DNA of 6,863 nt from contig JASEHK010000078.1 of the NCBI GenBank assembly GCA_030018875.1, positions 1 to 6,863 on the forward strand, given 5' to 3'. Made by a program: the position numbers and the translations under genes. This document shows positions 1-5,903 of the stretch, piece after piece. This DNA comes from Endomicrobiia bacterium (lineage in GTDB: Bacteria; Elusimicrobiota; Endomicrobiia; PHAN01). Position 1 is the first letter of the stretch; every line of letters begins with the position of its first letter. Below the pieces are notes generated by a model, which worked only from the letters and a program-made list of their open reading frames with translations, did not search any database and was not told the origin of the DNA.

Positions 1-1218
1 CACATCTTTTCGGGAACGGCCGTCGCGGCGTCGTTGCTGGCTTTTTTTACCATAATCTCTCTCGTCGGCGCGATAGCCGCTTCATCGGTGGTGAACAGGG
101 CGACTTTCGTCTCGTCTCTGGCGCTCTCATGGGCGGTGTTCTTCGCGTCGCTGAAATACGCGGCTATAATAGATTCCCGTCGGGCGGCATTCGCGGAAAA
201 ATCGGAAGAGCTTGAGATATCCCTTAACGAAACGCTTCGGCGACAGGATGAACGCTTAGAGGCCTCCGCCGCCTGCGAGCGCAGGATAGAAAACTATTCG
301 AAGATGGCCGCGTTTCTGCGCGCGGTGTGCGGTTTTCTGGGCGCGGAGGATTTTTTTGCGGCGTTGAGCGGCAGGTTCGCCGGATATCTCGGCGAAGGCG
401 TGATACTTTCTTTCCGTGACGCGCCGCCGGCTTTTGTGTCTGCCGCCGGCGAGGATGCGCGCGGGAGCCCCGAGGCCGGAGCATTTCTCGTTTCCGACGA
501 TTCGAGGCGTATCGCCGCGAGTTTTCTCGACGAAGTTCCCGGACGCGAATGGGTTTTGATCGAAAAAACTTCCTGCGCTCTGACCGACGACGACAAGCGT
601 TTTCTTTCGCTGGCTATAGATTTTTCAAGGACGGCGGCGGCAAATGCCGCGCTTTACGAAAAAACGCAGAAACTATCCATACTCGATGAACTCACGGGGA
701 CGTATCTGAGGGGTTACTTGACGGAGCGCTTCGACGAGGAGTTTATGCTCGCGCGCGGACACGGCGCTCCGCTTTCGGCGCTTATGTTCGACATTGATCA
801 TTTCAAGAGCATTAACGACGAGTACGGCCACACCGCCGGAGATGAAGTGCTAAAAGCCGTCGCCCATTCGCTCAGGCGACGCTTGCGCGAGACCGACATC
901 GTCGGAAGATATGGGGGCGAAGAGTTTGTCGCCGTAATGCCGCATACGGATGCAACCGCCGCCCTGGCCGCCGCCCAAGAAGTTCGCTCGATGATAGAAC
1001 ACGAGAAATTCTTCGCCGGACCCGTGTCTTCAGCGCTCCGCGTGACGGTAAGCGTCGGCGCGGCGACGATGGAATCGTCCGACGACTCCTGGCAACAAAT
1101 TCTCTCTCGCGCCGACAAGATGCTTTATGCGGCCAAAATATCCGGCCGAAACCGCGTGATGCCGTCGCCGGATACTCTATCAGGAGCAAAAAAAACGGCC
1201 CCGATAAAAAAAGGATAA
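1..1218 (+). CDS. Membrane-anchored GGDEF diguanylate cyclase, 5' end cut by window edge
   Basis: Probable diguanylate cyclase, condensing two GTP into c-di-GMP at the inner membrane. The frame is open from base 1, so the gene most likely begins upstream; a TTG at 34 is only an internal possibility. Counting from the codon at base 1 (405 residues in view): two hydrophobic segments at about 5-28 and 34-56, a charged helical, coiled-coil-like stretch at about 64-100, a poorly conserved middle of GAF-like size (about 100-215), then a GGDEF domain from about 226 to 393. Visible GGDEF motifs are DELTG (229-233), a metal-binding DIDHFK (from 264), GGEEF (305-309; bases 913-927) and a terminal ADKMLYAAK. 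RETD at 296-299 lies five residues before GGEEF, the place of the inhibitory I-site in PleD-type enzymes. The usual LTGLxNRR is altered to LTGTYLRGY. The domain assignment is secure; the GAF-like call is weak and the sensed signal unknown. Confidence 0.93.
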   Translation, partial: HIFSGTAVAASLLAFFTIISLVGAIAASSVVNRATFVSSLALSWAVFFASLKYAAIIDSRRAAFAEKSEELEISLNETLRRQDERLEASAACERRIENYSKMAAFLRAVCGFLGAEDFFAALSGRFAGYLGEGVILSFRDAPPAFVSAAGEDARGSPEAGAFLVSDDSRRIAASFLDEVPGREWVLIEKTSCALTDDDKRFLSLAIDFSRTAAANAALYEKTQKLSILDELTGTYLRGYLTERFDEEFMLARGHGAPLSALMFDIDHFKSINDEYGHTAGDEVLKAVAHSLRRRLRETDIVGRYGGEEFVAVMPHTDATAALAAAQEVRSMIEHEKFFAGPVSSALRVTVSVGAATMESSDDSWQQILSRADKMLYAAKISGRNRVMPSPDTLSGAKKTAPIKKG

Positions 1219-2507
1219 TGAACTTCATCGGATACGTCTATCCCCACATCGGCTACTTCCTGTCGGCGGCGTTTCTGTGGTCACTGACGATGGAAGACGC
1301 CAAAGCCCGCGCGCTGGCAGCATCTGCCTCGGTCGCGGCGGTTCTGGTATGGGCGTTTCCGATACTGCGTTCGCCGACCGGTATGGAGTCGCGCGCCCTC
1401 GTCGGGCCGCTTATATTTCTTGCGATGTCGGCGATATTCATCTCGGGTTTCTACAAATCTCTCGGCCGCTCAGCGAAGAGTTTTGCTGCGAAAACAGATG
1501 AGATGACAGGGCGGCTCGCCGTCGAAAAAGAGCAACTCGCCGTCGCTACCACCCGGGCGCTCAATCGTCAGCGCGCCCTCGACAAGACGACCGCCGCATT
1601 TGCCGCGGCGAAAGAAACGCTTTCACGAATGAAAAAAGAGGAACTCTGCGAAAATATAACCCGTCTCATCTCATCGGTCGAGGGGGTGTCGGGCGTCTGG
1701 GTTTTCGACGACAAGGGGGCGTGTCTTTGCGCCGATCCTCGCCCCCCGTCGGAAAGCCGCTCGGCCGCCGCGCGTATCTTTTTAGAGACGGGCGCGGCGC
1801 CGGAGGGGGATTGTTTTTTCGGCGGGATATCGGACGGGAACAGACGGCTCGGCGCGCTCTTGGCGGAATTCGTGTCGGCGCCTCCCGCGAGTGATAACAT
1901 TAGCGCCGTCGAAAATTTATTTTCCGTATTTGCTCTCGGCTGCCGCCGCGCCGCCCTCTTTGAAGAATACGAATCGAAATCGCGCCACGACGCGCTCACG
2001 GGGCTTTTTAACCGTCGCTACTTTTTCCGGAAACTCGACATCGAGATCAAGCGAGCGCACAGATACGGAAGCGGTTTCGCTCTGCTTATGCTCGACGCGG
2101 ATCACTTCAAGAGAGTCAACGACACTTACGGACATCCCGCCGGCGACGAGGTGCTCGTCAAAATATCGTACGCGCTCAAGGCGTTCGAATATCCGGGCGC
2201 CTTCGTCGGAAGATACGGCGGCGAGGAGTTTGTCGTCTGCCTGCCTTACTGCGATTCCTCGACAGCGCTCGAACAAGCCGAACGCGTGCGACGTTTGATA
2301 GAGGCCGCGGATTTTTCGGATAATCTTCGGGGAATGATACAATTCCGCGTGACGGTGAGCGTCGGCGCGGCCGTATATCCGGATTCAGGCGTTACCATAG
2401 ATGCTCTCGCCGTCGCCGCCGACAATGCCCTCTACGCGGCCAAAGAAAACGGCAGAAATCGCTCGGTACTATCAGCGACGATGCCGGCGGCAGGAATTAC
2501 ACGATGA
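1218..2507 (+). CDS. Membrane-anchored GGDEF diguanylate cyclase without I-site
   Basis: Second probable diguanylate cyclase, 429 residues and complete. Three hydrophobic segments at about 5-22, 33-51 and 60-80 anchor it in the membrane. A helical, probably coiled-coil linker follows (about 85-145), then a variable region of GAF-like size (about 145-250) and a GGDEF domain from about 255 to 420. Motifs: DALTGLFNRR (from 258), DADHFK (293-298), GGEEF (334-338; bases 2217-2231), and ADNALYAAKENGRNR near the end. The residues at the I-site position are YPGA (325-328) instead of RxxD, so product inhibition through that site is probably lost. The ATG shares its A with the TAA stop of the upstream gene, and a purine-rich AAAAAAAGGA precedes it, implying translational coupling. 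Its layout parallels the upstream gene, so the two look like diverged tandem paralogues. Activity is inferred from motifs; the signal sensed is unknown. Confidence 0.94.
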   Translation: MNFIGYVYPHIGYFLSAAFLWSLTMEDAKARALAASASVAAVLVWAFPILRSPTGMESRALVGPLIFLAMSAIFISGFYKSLGRSAKSFAAKTDEMTGRLAVEKEQLAVATTRALNRQRALDKTTAAFAAAKETLSRMKKEELCENITRLISSVEGVSGVWVFDDKGACLCADPRPPSESRSAAARIFLETGAAPEGDCFFGGISDGNRRLGALLAEFVSAPPASDNISAVENLFSVFALGCRRAALFEEYESKSRHDALTGLFNRRYFFRKLDIEIKRAHRYGSGFALLMLDADHFKRVNDTYGHPAGDEVLVKISYALKAFEYPGAFVGRYGGEEFVVCLPYCDSSTALEQAERVRRLIEAADFSDNLRGMIQFRVTVSVGAAVYPDSGVTIDALAVAADNALYAAKENGRNRSVLSATMPAAGITR

Positions 2508-2528
2508 TATTTACAACAAAGAGAAACT

Positions 2529-2533
2529 GGAGG
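2529..2533 (+). promoter_or_regulatory. Ribosome binding site of the first permease gene
   Basis: GGAGG lies five bases before the ATG at 2539 and eight before the adjacent in-frame ATG at 2542. It decides the start: the reading frame is open back to 2401, but that extension lies inside the preceding GGDEF gene and has no such site. The 31-base gap between the GGDEF stop and this ATG shows no promoter or terminator that I can recognise, so co-transcription with the cyclases is plausible. Confidence 0.8.
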
Positions 2534-2538
2534 AAATT

Positions 2539-3480
2539 ATGATGGAAAAACTCGTTTCAAAAATGTCCCCGAAATGGCGCGACACGACCGTGGCCCTCGT
2601 TTTTCTTTCGCCGTTTCTGGCCGTTTACGCCGTTTTTCTCGTCTATCCGATTTTTTACTCGATGTATCTGAGTTTCAGGACGGTGAGCGTTGACACCGAT
2701 ATGTTCAACATTTTCTCCGACATGAGATTTACCGGCCTGAAAAACTACATCGAACTTGCGAAAGATTATCACTTCTGGTGGTCGCTCACCGTGACTTTTT
2801 ACTACGCGATACTCTACATACCGCTTCTGATTTTCTCCTCGCTCGTTCTGGCCGTGCTTCTGAACAATCATCTCAAAGGTCATTCGTTTTTCCGCAGCGC
2901 CTATTTTATGCCGAATGTCCTCGATATGTTCGTCGTCGGAACTATATGGATGTTTCTCTACGCTCCGCAGGGAGGCGTCATCTCGCAGATTATGAACGCT
3001 CTCGGCATAGATTTTTTTTCGCGCGAGGGGATACTCGGCAGCCCCCGCACCGCAATGCTCGGAGTCGTCGTGGCGTTGGTCCTCAAAAACTCCGGTTTCG
3101 GAATGATTCTTTTTCTCGCGGCGATACAAAACATATCCCGCTCGGTTTACGAAGCCGCCGATATTGACGGCGCGAGCAACTGGCAGAAGTTCACGAAAAT
3201 CACGATACCCCTCGTGAGACCCATAATCCTTTTTATGGTTGTGACGGGTATGATAGGGGCGCTCAACTCTTTCACCGAAATTTACGCGATGACTTCGGGC
3301 AAGCCCAACGTCGTAGTTTTCGGAAAGACGATGGAAGCGACGCGCGTGGCGGGATATTATCTTTTCCGTCAGTGGGACAGGATGAATTACGGCTACGCCG
3401 CGGCTATGAGCTACGCCCTTCTTTTCATTACGCTGGCGGTATCCTACGTCAACGCGAAGATTCTCAAGTCGTCGCATTAA
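2539..3480 (+). CDS. Carbohydrate ABC transporter permease, MalF/UgpA type
   Basis: Inner-membrane subunit of a CUT1-family sugar importer, pairing with the second permease downstream to form the translocation channel. From the ATG at 2539 it has 313 residues, a normal length for UgpA-like permeases that lack the large periplasmic P2 loop of enterobacterial MalF. About six hydrophobic segments are visible: roughly 17-42, 80-110, 120-142, 168-195, 227-250 and 285-305. The cytoplasmic EAA loop, which contacts the ATPase, is clear: EAADIDGAS starting at residue 205, followed by the conserved IPLVRP. The N-terminal pattern (SPFLAVYAVFLVYPIFYSMYLSF) is typical of the family; start choice rests on the GGAGG at 2529-2533. 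It is the first transporter gene of the group, 31 bases after a GGDEF gene. The substrate cannot be assigned; a maltose-type or other oligosaccharide, or glycerol phosphate, all fit the family. Confidence 0.94.
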   Translation: MMEKLVSKMSPKWRDTTVALVFLSPFLAVYAVFLVYPIFYSMYLSFRTVSVDTDMFNIFSDMRFTGLKNYIELAKDYHFWWSLTVTFYYAILYIPLLIFSSLVLAVLLNNHLKGHSFFRSAYFMPNVLDMFVVGTIWMFLYAPQGGVISQIMNALGIDFFSREGILGSPRTAMLGVVVALVLKNSGFGMILFLAAIQNISRSVYEAADIDGASNWQKFTKITIPLVRPIILFMVVTGMIGALNSFTEIYAMTSGKPNVVVFGKTMEATRVAGYYLFRQWDRMNYGYAAAMSYALLFITLAVSYVNAKILKSSH

Positions 3481-3493
3481 AAGAGACGAAGGG

Positions 3494-3608
3494 CGTGAAA
3501 AGGTGATAAAAAAAGATGAAAAGGTGAAAAAGTGAAAGAGTAAAAAAGTTGTTTTTGTCACCTTGTCACCTTGTCACTTTATCACCTTTATCACTTTGTC
3601 ACTTTGTT
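3494..3608 (+). repeat. Degenerate octamer repeats in facing inverted arms between the two permease genes
   Basis: The gap 3481-3636 is almost filled by low-complexity repeats. The right arm (3557-3605) is a run of units close to GTCACYTT starting at 3557, 3565, 3573, 3581, 3590 and 3598; the unit at 3581 carries one extra T. The left arm (about 3494-3549) carries the complementary GGTGA/GTGAAA-type pattern in a more decayed form. As an example, 3495-3510 pairs with 3587-3602 at 14 of 16 positions. A transcript could fold into a long A/U-rich hairpin with its loop near 3546-3556. It is not a typical intrinsic terminator: the stem is A/T-rich, and the downstream permease has its own strong ribosome binding site and is clearly meant to be expressed with its partner. 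Function unknown. Confidence 0.85.
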
Positions 3609-3627
3609 GCGCTTTTGGCCGTTAAAT

Positions 3628-3632
3628 GGAGG
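3628..3632 (+). promoter_or_regulatory. Ribosome binding site of the second permease gene
   Basis: GGAGG sits four bases before the ATG at 3637. It fixes the start there, although the frame stays open upstream to about 3571. That upstream extension would translate the octamer repeats into a low-complexity peptide and has no comparable site. Confidence 0.8.
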
Positions 3633-3636
3633 AAAA

Positions 3637-4479
3637 ATGACCTTGATGACAAGAACGCCGGAACTGGCGAAAAAAACATTTCTTTACGTCGCGCTGGCCG
3701 TAGGCGCAGTCTTCGTGCTTTTCCCGTTTTTCTGGATGATACTCGTCGCGCTGAAACCCGACGAACAGGTTTTCGCGCTGAACTTTATCCTGCAGAAACC
3801 GCTCCTTAAAAACTTCGTTGACATCTGGACGAACCCGTCGTATCCTTTCGGAAGATTCTTCGTCAACAGCTTGGTCGTGGCGACGAGCGGCGGTTTTTTC
3901 ACGGCGCTGTTCTGTTCGCTAGGCGGCTACGTTTTCGCGAAGAAGGATTTTTATTTCAAGGAGCAGATATTCTGGATTCTCCTTGCTACGATGATGATCC
4001 CGGGTATGATGTTTTTGGTGCCGCAGTTCGCCATCGTCACGAAACTCGGCTGGATAAATACTTACAGCGGAATGGTCGTTCCGCATCTTGCCAATGTCTT
4101 CGGGATATTCCTGATGAGGCAGTACATGGAGACGATTCCGACGAGCATCATAGAGTCCGCCAAGATAGACGGCGCGGGCGAGTGGCAGATATTCTGGCGG
4201 CTGATAGTGCCGCTTTCCATGACGATAATAACGATGGTTTTTCTTTTGAGTTTCCTTTTTCACTGGTCGAACTTTCTCTGGCATCTCGTCGTCAACACAC
4301 CTGAGTCGGACAAACTTACTCTGCCCATAGGACTTGCGCTTTTTAAGGGACAGTACACCTCGGACTGGGCCAAGATGATGGCGGCGTCGTGTTTCAGTAT
4401 AATCCCGATAGCGTTGATATTCGTCGTCGCCCAGAAGTTTTTTATCGAGGGATTGACGTCGGGGGCCGTAAAGGAGTAG
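3637..4479 (+). CDS. Carbohydrate ABC transporter permease, MalG/UgpE type
   Basis: Second membrane subunit of the CUT1 sugar importer, partner of the permease encoded just upstream. From the ATG at 3637 it has 280 residues, the usual size for MalG/UgpE proteins. Hydrophobic segments lie at about 15-38, 74-97, 110-135, 142-162, 188-210 and 247-268. The EAA loop is present in variant form, ESAKIDGAGEW starting at residue 173, followed by IVPLSM. The C-terminus reads QKFFIEGLTSGAVKE, the characteristic MalG-type tail (family consensus GLTxGAVKG) that reaches the ATPase. These two features separate it from MalF-type proteins. It is flanked on both sides by gaps filled with repeats. Family and role are secure; substrate is unknown. 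Confidence 0.95.
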   Translation: MTLMTRTPELAKKTFLYVALAVGAVFVLFPFFWMILVALKPDEQVFALNFILQKPLLKNFVDIWTNPSYPFGRFFVNSLVVATSGGFFTALFCSLGGYVFAKKDFYFKEQIFWILLATMMIPGMMFLVPQFAIVTKLGWINTYSGMVVPHLANVFGIFLMRQYMETIPTSIIESAKIDGAGEWQIFWRLIVPLSMTIITMVFLLSFLFHWSNFLWHLVVNTPESDKLTLPIGLALFKGQYTSDWAKMMAASCFSIIPIALIFVVAQKFFIEGLTSGAVKE

Positions 4480-4481
4480 GC

Positions 4482-4554
4482 AGTAGTCAGTGGACAGGGA
4501 ATGGCCATATATAGGGATTTTTCCCTATCCCCTGGCTACCATCTACTGTCTACT
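4482..4554 (+). repeat. Heptamer-based imperfect palindrome between permease and binding-protein genes
   Basis: Most of the 95-base gap is an imperfect inverted repeat. The outer arms, 4483-4494 and 4542-4553, pair at 10 of 12 positions. The inner stem, ATAGGGA at 4511-4517 with TCCCTAT at 4522-4528, is perfect over 7 bp with a TTTT loop. Read on the minus strand from 4553, the right arm falls into seven-base units (GTAGACA, GTAGATG, GTAGCCA and so on); the left arm reads as related units from 4483 (GTAGTCA, GTGGACA). No U-run follows the stem, so it is not a classical intrinsic terminator. It could stabilise or process the mRNA between permease and binding protein, whose expression often needs to be higher, but that is inference. 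Confidence 0.82.
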
Positions 4555-4562
4555 TATTTCAT

Positions 4563-4568
4563 AGGAGG
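4563..4568 (+). promoter_or_regulatory. Ribosome binding site of the binding-protein gene
   Basis: A full AGGAGG lies six bases before the ATG at 4575, just outside the palindrome. It is the most complete Shine-Dalgarno match in the window, which fits the high expression usual for binding proteins. Confidence 0.85.
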
Positions 4569-4574
4569 ATTAAG

Positions 4575-5903
4575 ATGATTCCAAAAAAAAATTATTTGCC
4601 GAAGCCGCTCGCGCCGCTTGCTCTCGCCGCGCTTCTGGCGGCTTCTTTGCTTGCGTCCGCCGGATGCGGCCGCGCGAAATCCGGGAAGGCCGCGGTTGAC
4701 GGCGTCAAATATCTCACCGTCTGGCAGACGTACAACAACGAGGAGCACGAGGTGTTTCTCGGCATTGTTTCCGAATACGAAAAGAATAATCCGGGCGTGA
4801 AGATAAAAGTCCAGCGCATCCCGTGGGACCAGCACGTCACGAAAATAAAAGTCGCGATGATAACGCATACGGTGCCGGACATCGCGCGGGTGGACCCGGC
4901 CTTCATGCCGCGGCTCGTGAGGTCGCGCTCGCTCATTGACCTGAGCGATTATGACGCGGACAAAATCATCGTGGATCTCGTGCCCGCCGCGGCGCAGGCG
5001 AACGTCTTCCCCGAGTCGTTTTTCGTCCGCGACTCGACGTCGTCGCGCAAAAGGATATTCGGCCTTCCCGACCAGACGACCGGCGTGGCGCTTTTCTACA
5101 ACAAAAAACTTTTCGCCGACGCGGGGCTCGCGCGGGCGCCTGCGACGTGGGAGGAGTTCGTTAAATACGCCAAGATTCTAACGCGCGACTCCGACGGAGA
5201 CGGTCGGGTCGAGCAGTTCGGCTTCGCGGCGGACCTATCGCTGTGGTTCACGTTTCCATTCTTCAACACGTACGGGGTGAAATTCATCAGCGACGACGGA
5301 AAAACCTGTCTGCTGGACTCTTTGGCGGCGCGCGAGGCGCTTCAACTCAAAGTGGATCTCTACGCCAAACACAGGGCTGAGGCGGGCGCCTGGCAGGCGG
5401 GCGCGATAAGCCCCGACACCGGATTCATCAACCGGAAATACGCGATGATATTCACCGGCCCATGGAACCTCAAGCGATTCAAGGACGCGGGTATTCCGTT
5501 CGGCGTCTCGCTTATACCGCGCGGACCCGCCGGTTCGTCAACGAACGTCGGCGGCTCAAGTATGGCGGTATTCAGAACCTCCCGTCATCCCGACGAAGCG
5601 TATAAGTTTCTCAAGTATCTTGTCTCGACGGCGACACAGAAGAAGTGGGCCGAGGCGCTGAGTCAGATTCCCGTCAACCTCAAGGCCTATCCGATGGTGA
5701 ACGTTTCCGCGCTGCCGGAACTGAAAATATTCATGGAGCAGATGAAGACGGCCGTGCCGCGCCCGAAAGTTCTCGACTACGACGAACTCGAAAGCATAAT
5801 GAACGCCGAGATGTACACCGCGCTTTCCGGGCAAAAAACCGTCGAGCGGGCGCTCAAGGACGCCGTCGAGGAAATCAACAAGAGGGTGCTGAATGTTGAA
5901 TAG
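4575..5903 (+). CDS. Sugar ABC transporter substrate-binding lipoprotein (extracellular family 1)
   Basis: Captures a carbohydrate outside the inner membrane and delivers it to the two permeases encoded upstream. It has 442 residues, normal for the MalE/UgpB-like family. A lipoprotein signal peptide is visible: basic start (MIPKK), hydrophobic core about 12-28, and a lipobox ending ASAGC with Cys31 as the predicted lipidated residue; serine at the -3 position is a little unusual. The mature part begins with the family pattern YLTVWQTYNNEEHEVF and YEKNNPGVKIKV, then has GLPDQTTGVALFYNKKLF, a hinge-region TWEEF, a DSDGDG calcium-loop-like motif at 205-210 as in many MalE-like proteins, and TGPWNLKRF around 294. 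The gene order permease-permease-binding protein differs from the common binding-protein-first order. Its last 11 bases overlap the next start. The ligand is unknown. Confidence 0.95.
   Translation: MIPKKNYLPKPLAPLALAALLAASLLASAGCGRAKSGKAAVDGVKYLTVWQTYNNEEHEVFLGIVSEYEKNNPGVKIKVQRIPWDQHVTKIKVAMITHTVPDIARVDPAFMPRLVRSRSLIDLSDYDADKIIVDLVPAAAQANVFPESFFVRDSTSSRKRIFGLPDQTTGVALFYNKKLFADAGLARAPATWEEFVKYAKILTRDSDGDGRVEQFGFAADLSLWFTFPFFNTYGVKFISDDGKTCLLDSLAAREALQLKVDLYAKHRAEAGAWQAGAISPDTGFINRKYAMIFTGPWNLKRFKDAGIPFGVSLIPRGPAGSSTNVGGSSMAVFRTSRHPDEAYKFLKYLVSTATQKKWAEALSQIPVNLKAYPMVNVSALPELKIFMEQMKTAVPRPKVLDYDELESIMNAEMYTALSGQKTVERALKDAVEEINKRVLNVE
5882..5888 (+). promoter_or_regulatory. Ribosome binding site inside the binding-protein gene for the next gene
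   Basis: GAGGGTG lies within the last codons of the binding-protein gene, four bases before the ATG at 5893 (the GAGG core, 5882-5885, is seven bases away). An in-frame TGA at 5890-5892 directly precedes that ATG, so it is the first possible start in its frame. This supports coupled translation of the two genes. Confidence 0.65.

Noticed and set aside
2401..2538. N-terminal extension of the first permease into the second GGDEF gene
   Set aside because: The extension is low-complexity out-of-frame GGDEF sequence; the GGAGG and the double ATG at 2539/2542 give the normal family start.
2557..3561. Long minus-strand open frame (334 residues) opposite the first permease
   Set aside because: It is the antisense shadow of a well-supported permease gene; its translation is rich in His, Arg and Glu with no domain pattern, and it has no supporting start context.
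3494..3608. CRISPR array
   Set aside because: Units are only 8 bases, directly adjacent without spacers, and degenerate; no cas genes are present.
3549..3636. Upstream starts for the second permease or a separate small gene in the repeat gap
   Set aside because: These frames only translate the octamer repeats or run out of frame into the permease; the GGAGG before 3637 fixes the start.
4511..4528. Intrinsic terminator after the second permease
   Set aside because: The stem has a T loop but no T-run after it, and lies inside a larger repeat palindrome before a gene that belongs to the same importer.
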